From the IMG/VR virus record IMGVR_UViG_3300003324_000461, positions 1-24,992 of that record: DNA of 24,992 nucleotides; one strand, written 5' to 3'. This DNA comes from a virus. Shown one piece after another: positions 1-5,019 of the stretch; the first letter of the stretch is position 1; every line of letters starts with the position of its first letter. The position numbers were made by a program, and so were the translations under genes. The notes beneath the pieces were generated by a model that did not search any database, was not told where the DNA came from, and worked only from the letters and a program-made list of their open reading frames with translations.

Positions 1-1329
1 GAGAGCCACGGCCGCATCTACCAGGCGATCCTCGACCTCCACGCCCGCCAGGAGCCCACCGAGGCCCCCGCCGTCGTGCACGAGCTCAGCCGCAGCCACC
101 AGCTCGAGAACGCCGGCGGCAAGACCCGGATCTACGAGCTCGCCTCGATCGTCCCGGCCTGGAAGAACGCCGCCCACTACGCCAGGATCGTCCGCGCCTG
201 CGCCCGCAACCGCCAGCTCGAACGCTACGCGATCCGGCTCCTCGACGCCTCCCGCAACGGCGGCCTCAGCCCAGACCTCCGCGACCAGCTCGCCCAGGCG
301 CTCGACCAGCCGCTTGAGCAGGGGCCGCCGCCGGAGGCGATCCACGGCGGCGCCTTCGTGTTCGACCAGCCAACCGACCCCGACGGAATCCGCCTCTGGG
401 GCGACGACACCGCCATCGCCTGGTCAGCAGGCGAAGCCCTGATGCTGCTCGGCCCCGACGGCGTCGGCAAAACCACCCTCGGCCAGCAGCTCGCCCTCGC
501 CCGCGCCGGCCTCCGCACCACCCTCCTCGGCATGCCCGTCACCCCCGACGAACGGCGCGTCCTCTACATCGCCGCCGACCGGCCCCGCCAGGCAGCCCGC
601 TCGATGCGGCGGATGCTCCACCCCGACCAGCGCGCACACCTCGACGAACGCCTCACCGTCTGGCGCGGCCCGCTCCCCCACATGCTGAACGAGGACCGCA
701 CCATCCTCACCCGCCTCGCCAAACAATTCGACGCCGGCACCATCGTCATCGACAGCCTCAAAGACGTCGCCGTCGACGTCGCGAAAGACGAAGCCGGCGG
801 CCGCATCGCCACCTGCATCCAGCACCTGATCGCGAGCGGCGTAGAGCTCCTCGTCCTCCACCACCCACGCAAACCCGAAGTCGGAATGAGCCGCCCACCC
901 CGAGAACTAACCGACAGCTACGGCAGCCGCCTAATCTACGGCGTAATGGGCAGCGTAATCCTCCTCTGGGGAAACCCCGGCGACCCCATCGTCGAACTAC
1001 GCCACCTCAAACAGCCCCTAGACGAAATCGGACCCTGGAACATCCGCCACGACCACCCGACCGGCACCAGCGAAATCGAACACGGCACCGACCTCGTCGA
1101 CATCGTCCTCCGCTCCGGCTCAGCCGGCCTTACCGCCCAGGCGGCAGCCGGAACCGTCTACAACAAGCCCGACCCCACCCGAAACGAAGTCGAACGCGTC
1201 CGCTACCGCCTCGACCAGCTCGTCCGAACAGACCGCCTGATCAAGCTCCCAGGACGCCCCGGAGGCCGCGGCGGCGCCACCGACCAGGCCGTCTACATCT
1301 ACAACGGCCCCTCACTCACCCTCACATGA
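1..1329 (+). CDS. Replicative DNA helicase, DnaB-N plus RecA/RepA-type ATPase (5' end missing)
   Basis: The reading frame is open from base 1, so the true start lies before the window; GTG at 76 is internal. Bases 1-190 encode a DnaB N-terminal-type helical domain (HGRIYQAILDL, then a GGKTRIYELA stretch and a NAAHYARIVR stretch). A RecA-fold ATPase follows: Walker A GPDGVGKTT at about 451-477, Walker B TIVIDS at about 739-756, and an HHPRK sensor-like motif at 859-873. The stretch GNPGDPIVELRHLKQP (about 970-1020) is typical of RepA-like AAA_25 ATPases of actinobacterial phages and plasmids. The C-terminal 80 residues look like a winged helix. The role should be unwinding DNA for phage replication. 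No primase domain is visible in the part seen. It is followed by a repeat-rich non-coding gap. Confidence 0.85.
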   Translation, partial: ESHGRIYQAILDLHARQEPTEAPAVVHELSRSHQLENAGGKTRIYELASIVPAWKNAAHYARIVRACARNRQLERYAIRLLDASRNGGLSPDLRDQLAQALDQPLEQGPPPEAIHGGAFVFDQPTDPDGIRLWGDDTAIAWSAGEALMLLGPDGVGKTTLGQQLALARAGLRTTLLGMPVTPDERRVLYIAADRPRQAARSMRRMLHPDQRAHLDERLTVWRGPLPHMLNEDRTILTRLAKQFDAGTIVIDSLKDVAVDVAKDEAGGRIATCIQHLIASGVELLVLHHPRKPEVGMSRPPRELTDSYGSRLIYGVMGSVILLWGNPGDPIVELRHLKQPLDEIGPWNIRHDHPTGTSEIEHGTDLVDIVLRSGSAGLTAQAAAGTVYNKPDPTRNEVERVRYRLDQLVRTDRLIKLPGRPGGRGGATDQAVYIYNGPSLTLT

Positions 1330-1330
1330 C

Positions 1331-1499
1331 CCTTGCACGCCTCCTTGCACGCTTTTCCGCTCAACCATGCGACCGTGCAAGGAGCCAACCCACCCCTTGC
1401 ACGCCCCTTGCACGCTTTTCTGAGACCGTACAAGGGACCGTACAAGGACCGAAACCGATTTCTGAAACCCCTGCAAATGCGTACAAGGGACCGTACCCG
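1331..1499. repeat. Array of 10-bp repeats CCTTGCACGC and CGTACAAGG (iteron- or pac-like)
   Basis: CCTTGCACGC occurs at 1331-1340, 1343-1352, 1395-1404 and 1406-1415, with one inverted copy CGTGCAAGG at 1374-1382. The related CGTACAAGG occurs at 1427-1435, 1439-1447 and 1480-1488, with a half site at 1491-1496. The general unit is CCTTGYACG. Copies come in pairs 11-12 bp apart, about one helical turn, and two of the pairs are both followed by TTTTC. The array lies in the gap between the helicase gene and an HTH gene. It could be a replication origin, an operator, or the packaging site bound by the small terminase subunit; the sequence alone does not decide. Confidence 0.75.
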
Positions 1500-1500
1500 A

Positions 1501-1524
1501 AGGGGGGCTTTTAAAAGCCCCCCT
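1501..1524. terminator. Perfect 24-bp palindrome, possible terminator or operator
   Basis: The sequence reads AGGGGGGCTT, TTAA, AAGCCCCCCT: a 10-bp stem around TTAA with no mismatch. It sits 15 bp before the ATG at 1540 and directly after the repeat array. A hairpin here could end helicase transcription, but there is no T tract after the stem. A dimeric repressor site is the main alternative. Confidence 0.45.
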
Positions 1525-1539
1525 CGGCCCCAGCCGACC

Positions 1540-2082
1540 ATGAGCCGCCACGACTTCGACCACGCCGCAGCCTTCGAGATCTTCGCCAACCTGCAACCCC
1601 CGAACCGCACCTACGCCGAAGTCGCGCGCAGAGTCGGGGCGAGCGAGACGAGCGTGAGGCGCTGGGCGAAGGTGTACGAGTGGGAGCGCCGGATCCGTGA
1701 GGCGCAGGAGCGGGCGATGCGTCGTGCGGAGAAGACGGTGGAGCAGCGGACGGCGCAGCTGCTCCGGATTTTCGATGCGGCGGCGGATCGGGTGGAGCTG
1801 AGCATCGACGAGTTGCCGCCGGAGTTGGTGTTCGCGAAGTTCCCTGAGATCCACCGGATCTACCGGTTGGAGACGGATCAGGCGACGGATCAGCTGGCGC
1901 TTGCGGAGGTGCAGGCCGGGTTCCGGACCGCGATGGAGGTCGCTGTCCGGGTGGTGGATGATGTGGCGGTGGAGCTGCTCGGGAATGAAATGCGGTCGAG
2001 TTTCGTGCGTGTGTTCCGGTCGCGGTTTCTGCCGGCGGTGAATGAGGCGCTCGCTATCGGGGAGGGGAATCAGGGGCCGTGA
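1540..2082 (+). CDS. Helix-turn-helix DNA-binding protein, probable terminase small subunit
   Basis: This is a 180-aa protein. Residues 24-47 form a clear helix-turn-helix (TYAEVARRVGASETSVRRWA), followed by a basic helix and a long, probably coiled-coil, helical body. That architecture (N-terminal HTH, central helical oligomerisation region) is typical of phage small terminase subunits, which recognise the packaging site. The frame is open upstream through the repeat array, but ATG at 1540 is chosen because the upstream translation is just translated repeats; no Shine-Dalgarno sequence is visible. From about 1640 the codons end mostly in G rather than C, unlike the helicase gene before it. 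Its stop overlaps the next GTG (GTGA at 2079-2082). A transcription regulator is the alternative. Confidence 0.6.
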   Translation: MSRHDFDHAAAFEIFANLQPPNRTYAEVARRVGASETSVRRWAKVYEWERRIREAQERAMRRAEKTVEQRTAQLLRIFDAAADRVELSIDELPPELVFAKFPEIHRIYRLETDQATDQLALAEVQAGFRTAMEVAVRVVDDVAVELLGNEMRSSFVRVFRSRFLPAVNEALAIGEGNQGP

Positions 2083-2849
2083 CGATGCTGGCCGGCGGGT
2101 TGGAGTTCTGCGAGTGCGGCCATGTTCGTGGCGAGCACCGGCCGGGCCGCGGCTGCTGGCATGTGAACCAGCCGAGCCGGCGGCATCCGGAGCGGGCGCG
2201 CTGCCACTGTCCGAGGTTCCGCCGTGACGAGCGTGTCGACGGGGAGGCGTTCGTGCGGAAGGTGCTGGAGAAGGTGTTGCGCCGGGACCCGATCGACGTG
2301 GAGCCGTGCGAGCGGGAGGAGGCGGTCGCGTTCCTGCTGGCGCAGCTGTGGATCGTGAGCGAGCACTACGACTCGCGGTCGCATATCCGGTTCGGCGTGT
2401 TCGCGTATACGAGCCTGTGGCAGGACGCGTACGACCATTTCCGTAAAGTGAGGGGGAGGCATGGCCAGCACCGGGTCGTCGACACGCGAGGTTTCGTTGA
2501 CGGGGATCTTGGAGTGGATCCCGTGGCAGACCGCGCCAGCGGAGATCCGGGAGACGATCCGGACGGTTGGGGCGCTGATGGGGGAGGGCTGCTCGCGGTC
2601 GGAGATCGCCCGGCGGCTCGGCTGTTCGGAGGCGGAGGTGGCTCGCCGGTCGGACCGGATGCGCCGGTGGCTGGTGGGGGAGGCGCTGGCGAGGGCGGAC
2701 GAGCTGGAGGGCCGGTTGCGGGAGCGGCTGTTGGAGCTTGGTTCGTCGACTGTGCGGGGTGCGGCTGGCGGAGCTACCTCGAGCCGCCGAACGGGCTCCC
2801 GGGCTGGCACCGGCCGGCGAGCTGCGTGAGCTGCGGGGCGCCGCTGTGA
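2079..2849 (+). CDS. Zinc-binding, sigma-70 region-2-like protein (coding signal switches frame inside)
   Basis: The start is a GTGA overlap with the HTH gene, and the stop (TGA 2847-2849) again overlaps a GTG, which supports both ends. Residues 11-44 hold a Cys/His cluster (CECGH, a single Cys at 26, CHC). Residues about 85-128 resemble sigma-70 region 2, with the RFGVFAYTSLWQDAYDHFRK stretch in the place of the usual 'FSTYAYWRIRGAILDYLR' helix. The end carries a zinc ribbon (CAGC, then CVSC, 2750-2849). Between about 2461 and 2735 this frame has poor third-position G+C and reads as Gly/Asp-rich filler, while the frame one base later has near-perfect third-position G+C and an HTH. Restoring one protein needs +1 near 2452-2495 and -1 near 2735-2745. 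That could be sequencing error, decay, recoding or overlapping genes. Confidence 0.55.
   Translation: MTMLAGGLEFCECGHVRGEHRPGRGCWHVNQPSRRHPERARCHCPRFRRDERVDGEAFVRKVLEKVLRRDPIDVEPCEREEAVAFLLAQLWIVSEHYDSRSHIRFGVFAYTSLWQDAYDHFRKVRGRHGQHRVVDTRGFVDGDLGVDPVADRASGDPGDDPDGWGADGGGLLAVGDRPAARLFGGGGGSPVGPDAPVAGGGGAGEGGRAGGPVAGAAVGAWFVDCAGCGWRSYLEPPNGLPGWHRPASCVSCGAPL
2451..2459 (+). promoter_or_regulatory. Strong purine-rich ribosome-binding-like tract
   Basis: AGGGGGAGG ends only one base before ATG 2461, which is closer than usual for a Shine-Dalgarno site. The same G run lies where the coding frame appears to change, so it could also be a slip site or a homopolymer length error. Confidence 0.35.
2461..2829 (+). 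CDS. HTH (sigma region-4-like) reading frame inside the sigma-like gene
   Basis: This 122-aa frame starts at ATG 2461, one base after a strong purine tract (AGGGGGAGG, 2451-2459). Residues 38-70 (GCSRSEIARRLGCSEAEVAR and neighbours) are a convincing HTH of the kind found in sigma region 4. Codons to about 2735 end almost always in G or C, as in true genes of this window. After that the frame turns into a Ser/Arg/Ala-rich tail while the zinc ribbon appears in the frame of the 2079 gene. It is either a separate overlapping gene or the middle exon-like section of one sigma-like protein split by two compensating frame changes. I favour the latter. Confidence 0.5.
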   Translation: MASTGSSTREVSLTGILEWIPWQTAPAEIRETIRTVGALMGEGCSRSEIARRLGCSEAEVARRSDRMRRWLVGEALARADELEGRLRERLLELGSSTVRGAAGGATSSRRTGSRAGTGRRAA

Positions 2850-2986
2850 CCGGGCGCGCCGTCGTCGTCACCGTCGCCGCCGAGCTGCGGCCCGGCGACA
2901 CGATCTTCGCCCACGACGCGGGCGGCCTCGCCCCCTGGGAGATCCTCAGCACCGACGGCCGGGTGGTGGGTCAGTCTGAAATCTGA
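2846..2986 (+). CDS. Small hypothetical protein, 46 aa
   Basis: It starts at the GTG of a GTGA overlap with the sigma-like gene, the same arrangement as several other gene junctions here. The product is beta-rich with no Cys pair or membrane segment: a VVVTVAAEL strand, then RPGDTIFAHD and an EILSTDGRVVG stretch. I do not recognise a family. Third-position G+C is high, and the overlap argues for a real gene. It may originally have continued into the next reading frame, where a zinc-ribbon sequence lacks a normal start codon. Confidence 0.5.
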   Translation: MTGRAVVVTVAAELRPGDTIFAHDAGGLAPWEILSTDGRVVGQSEI

Positions 2987-3074
2987 TCCGCTTACGCTTC
3001 TGCGCCGAGCCGACTACCGGCTTCGTCCCCGGCTTCGCAGGGAAACGTGTAAGCGGTGCTGGCGCGAGAACCCC

Positions 3075-3308
3075 GTGGGGTTTGCGGTCCCGGACGAGGT
3101 GTGGCGCGCCGTGGTTCCGGCGCGCCACCGAGAGAGCGTGCTTTGCCTGTTCTGCTTTGATCGCTATGCGGCGCGGAGCGGCATCGACTGGGCCGCTTGC
3201 GGTTGCGCGTTCTTTCCGGCTCCGTCTACGAGCAGCGGTTCTCGCGGTCCTTCGCGAGGCACTCGTCGCACTCTTCGCCGGTGGTCGGGTCGTGCTCGAC
3301 GACGGTAG
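3075..3308 (+). CDS. Zinc-ribbon small protein, start unclear
   Basis: The frame encodes NPVGFAVPDEVWRAVVP followed by ESVLCLFCFDRYA, a pattern I associate with small zinc-binding phage proteins. The first Cys pair (CKRC, 3048-3059) lies upstream of the first usable start, GTG 3075, and the same frame reads sensibly back to about 2988 (LLRRADYRLRPRLRRETC), yet it holds no ATG, GTG or TTG there. Either a rare start such as CTG 2976 is used, or a frame change joins it to the gene at 2846. Third positions are richer in A/T than in neighbouring genes. After about 3215 the frame loses coding character, so the annotated end is doubtful. Confidence 0.4.
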   Translation: MGFAVPDEVWRAVVPARHRESVLCLFCFDRYAARSGIDWAACGCAFFPAPSTSSGSRGPSRGTRRTLRRWSGRARRR

Positions 3309-3357
3309 CGCGTTCGAGCTCGACCCCGCCGACCAGGTGCTCACCCTCCGAGCGTGA
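3082..3357 (+). CDS. Possible small protein; only the last 50 residues look coding
   Basis: This frame overlaps the zinc-ribbon frame. Its first half is an Arg/Ala/Cys-rich shadow. Its second half looks real: an alpha-helical AAVLAVLREALVALFAGG stretch, then a beta segment RVVLDDGSAFELDPADQVL with high third-position G+C. It ends in a GTGA overlap with the following gene. No start codon is placed sensibly for that half, so it may be the 3' part of the zinc-ribbon gene after a frame change near 3200. The codon-aligned antisense frame also looks coding here, so confidence is low. Confidence 0.3.
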   Translation: MRSRTRCGAPWFRRATERACFACSALIAMRRGAASTGPLAVARSFRLRLRAAVLAVLREALVALFAGGRVVLDDGSAFELDPADQVLTLRA

Positions 3358-3560
3358 TGCGCAGGCCGCCCGTGCCTCGTCGTCGCGCGGAGCCGGTCTG
3401 GCTCTGGCTTTGGCGGCGAGATCGGAAGTGGGGCGATCCCTCGCCGCTCTGGGTCTACCTGCCGGGCGTCCGCACGCATGACGATCCGGTGTGGGCATGG
3501 GCGGTAGAGATCCCGCTCCCGTTCGGTCTGACGGTCCGTGTCGGCAAGTGTCGACGCTAG
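3357..3560 (+). CDS. Small basic Trp-rich hypothetical protein, 67 aa
   Basis: It starts at ATG 3357, or GTG 3354 one codon earlier; either start overlaps the preceding TGA. The N-terminus is Arg/Pro-rich, followed by a Trp-rich segment (PVWLWLWRRDRKWGD) and a likely beta-sandwich tail. There is no Cys pair and no convincing membrane span. I do not recognise a family. The tight upstream overlap and ordinary codon use support a real gene. It is followed by a CCGAACCTA element and a new start. Confidence 0.5.
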   Translation: MRRPPVPRRRAEPVWLWLWRRDRKWGDPSPLWVYLPGVRTHDDPVWAWAVEIPLPFGLTVRVGKCRR

Positions 3561-3569
3561 GCCCGCCCG

Positions 3570-3578
3570 CCGAACCTA
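3570..3578 (+). promoter_or_regulatory. CCGAAYCTA start-associated element, copy 1
   Basis: CCGAACCTA lies 4 bases (ACGT) before GTG 3583, in the short gap after the stop of the 3357 gene. It is the first of seven copies that all sit 4-5 bases before a start codon. It does not match the usual Shine-Dalgarno sequence. Confidence 0.7.
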
Positions 3579-3582
3579 ACGT

Positions 3583-3771
3583 GTGCGTGCTCGTCACCGC
3601 CGCCGGATCCACCTCACCGTAGCGCTGCTCTGGCTCGGCCCCGGCGCCGCCGCCAGCATCGTCTGGGCCCGGTCGGTCGCCTGGGTCGTCGCCATGTCCT
3701 GGTTCGCCTGCTGGTACGCGGCGATCAGCGCCTGGGCGGCGGAGACGCCGGTCGAGGAAGAAGACGGCTGA
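3583..3771 (+). CDS. Small membrane protein, two predicted transmembrane helices
   Basis: This 62-aa protein starts with a basic stretch (MRARHRRRIH), followed by two hydrophobic segments (residues about 11-30, including TVALLWLGPGAAASIVWA, and about 32-52, including VAWVVAMSWFACWYAA) and an acidic tail (VEEEDG). A positive N-terminus with two spans fits a small inner-membrane protein; a holin is possible because a peptidase gene is two genes on, but nothing proves it. GTG 3583 is chosen over GTG 3581, whose frame stops after 13 codons. It follows the first CCGAACCTA element, and its stop overlaps the next ATG (TGATG). Confidence 0.6.
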   Translation: MRARHRRRIHLTVALLWLGPGAAASIVWARSVAWVVAMSWFACWYAAISAWAAETPVEEEDG

Positions 3772-4100
3772 TGGTGTTCGGCCCCTACCCGGGGATCGTC
3801 GACAAGGTCGTCGACGGCGACACGATCCACGCCCGGCTGGACCTCGGGTTCGACCTGACCGTCTACGCCCGCTGCCGCGTGTTCGGGATCAACGCGCCCG
3901 AGCTCTCAACGGACGCGGGCAAGCAGGCCCGCATGTACGCGGAATCGCTCGTCCCGCCCGGCACGGAGGTGCGGGTGCTGTCGCACGGGTGGGACAAGTA
4001 CGGCGGCCGCGTCGACGCGCAGATCGCGTTCGGGGCCGGCTACGCCAGGGACCTCGCGACCGAGATGCTCGTCGCCGGGCAGGCGGTCGTGTACCCGTGA
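3771..4100 (+). CDS. Staphylococcal nuclease-like (SNase) protein
   Basis: This 109-aa protein has the thermonuclease core: VVDGDTIHA (residues 13-21), CRVFGINAPE (35-44) and WDKYGGRVDA (74-83). These match the metal-binding DGDT, the catalytic Arg-(x)n-Glu and the second Arg of S. aureus nuclease. The residue in the place of Asp40 is Asn41 (INAPE instead of IDTPE), so metal binding may be altered, although the two Arg (36, 80) and Glu44 are kept. There is no signal peptide. A role in host DNA breakdown or recombination is inferred from the family. It overlaps the genes on both sides (TGATG at the start, GTGA at the end). Confidence 0.85.
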   Translation: MVFGPYPGIVDKVVDGDTIHARLDLGFDLTVYARCRVFGINAPELSTDAGKQARMYAESLVPPGTEVRVLSHGWDKYGGRVDAQIAFGAGYARDLATEMLVAGQAVVYP

Positions 4101-4810
4101 AGCAGCTCCGGCGGATCGGGGAGCACGACCCGAAGGCGGGCGGGGCGGGCCGTCTCGGCCGCCACGTCGAGCACGACCAGCGCAGCCGCCGCTACGCGGC
4201 CGCCGTCTCGGACGCCCCGCTGCAGCGGATCCGGCACAAGCGTCACGGCCACGTCTTCGACCAGGGCAGCGTCGGCTCGTGCACCGGCAACGCGGTCGCC
4301 GGCGCCTGCAACACCGAGCCGCTCCACCGACGCTACGGGCGGCTGCTCCTGGAGCGCGACGCGGTCGCCGTCTACGCGATGGCAACCAAGCTGGACGGGT
4401 TCCCCGGCGAATGGCCGCCCGACGACACCGGCTCGTCAGGGCTCGCCGCCTGCAAGGCCGCCGTAGAGCTCGGGTTCCTCACCGGCTACCAGCACGCGTT
4501 CGGCGTCGACCACGCGTTGCAAGCGCTGCAGCTCGGCCCGGTCGTGACCGGGATCGACTGGTACGACGGTTTCGACCGGCCCGACCATCACGGCAAGGTC
4601 GAGATCGCCGGCGAGGTCCGCGGCGGCCACGAGGTGCTCGTCGTCGGCTACCACCCCGCCCCGTCGGGGGCTCCGCTCGACGCGCTGGTCGAGTGCTGGA
4701 ACAGCTGGGGGCCGGGCTGGGGCCGGTTCGGCCGGTTCACGTTCACCGTCCGCACCTGGGGGTCGCTGCTCGAACGTGACGGCGACGTGACGGTGCCGAT
4801 CCGCGCGTGA
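4097..4810 (+). CDS. Papain-like (C1A) cysteine peptidase
   Basis: This 237-aa protein has all four catalytic elements of C1 peptidases: oxyanion Gln56 and catalytic Cys62 in FDQGSVGSCTGNA, catalytic His178 in GGHEVLVVGY, and Asn202 in CWNSWGPGWG. The PPDDTGSSGLAACKAA stretch and the GPVVTGIDWYDGF stretch belong to a family I know from actinobacterial phages. There is no secretion signal and no obvious pro-peptide, so it probably acts in the host cytoplasm or is carried in the virion. Its place next to a small membrane protein allows a role in lysis, but cleavage of phage or host proteins fits equally well. The start is GTG 4097 in a GTGA overlap; an in-frame extension further upstream is rejected because it overlaps the nuclease gene. 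Confidence 0.9.
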   Translation: MKQLRRIGEHDPKAGGAGRLGRHVEHDQRSRRYAAAVSDAPLQRIRHKRHGHVFDQGSVGSCTGNAVAGACNTEPLHRRYGRLLLERDAVAVYAMATKLDGFPGEWPPDDTGSSGLAACKAAVELGFLTGYQHAFGVDHALQALQLGPVVTGIDWYDGFDRPDHHGKVEIAGEVRGGHEVLVVGYHPAPSGAPLDALVECWNSWGPGWGRFGRFTFTVRTWGSLLERDGDVTVPIRA

Positions 4811-5019
4811 CGATGGCGACGGTGCGGGAGGAGGCGCTCCGGATCAGCCGGCTCCCGATCCCGGAGGGGGCGGCCGAGTGGGAGCGGCTCCGTGACGAGA
4901 CGCTCGCGCTCCCCGACGGCGACGAGAAGACGAGCCGGCTGGCGTTCAACGCGCTGCTCGCGACCGAGCTGCGGCGGCTGGCGATGCCGATGCTCAAGGC
5001 GCGCCCGCCCGGCTGCTGA
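4807..5019 (+). CDS. Small helical protein just before the large terminase gene
   Basis: This 70-aa, all-helical, charged protein starts at GTG 4807 in a GTGA overlap and ends in a TGATG overlap with the large terminase gene. Key stretches are REEALRISRLPIPEGAAEW and DEKTSRLAFNALLATELRRL. There is no HTH or Cys motif. Its position directly before the terminase gene suggests a packaging accessory protein or even a reduced small terminase subunit, but I do not recognise a family. Confidence 0.6.
   Translation: MTMATVREEALRISRLPIPEGAAEWERLRDETLALPDGDEKTSRLAFNALLATELRRLAMPMLKARPPGC

Noticed and set aside
1331-1499. CRISPR or tRNA-like structure in the repeat region
   Set aside because: Units are only 10 bp, occur in both orientations and are too close together for spacers; no cloverleaf can be drawn.
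1333-1539. Upstream extension of the HTH gene through the repeat array
   Set aside because: The translation is only translated repeats (LHASLHAF, PYKGPYKD), and the palindrome lies inside it; ATG 1540 is favoured.
3226-3612. Antisense gene with CDECLAKD-like Cys motif
   Set aside because: It has no sensible start near its coding-looking part, would overlap the 3357 gene, and would be the only minus-strand gene; kept only as part of the unresolved-region finding.
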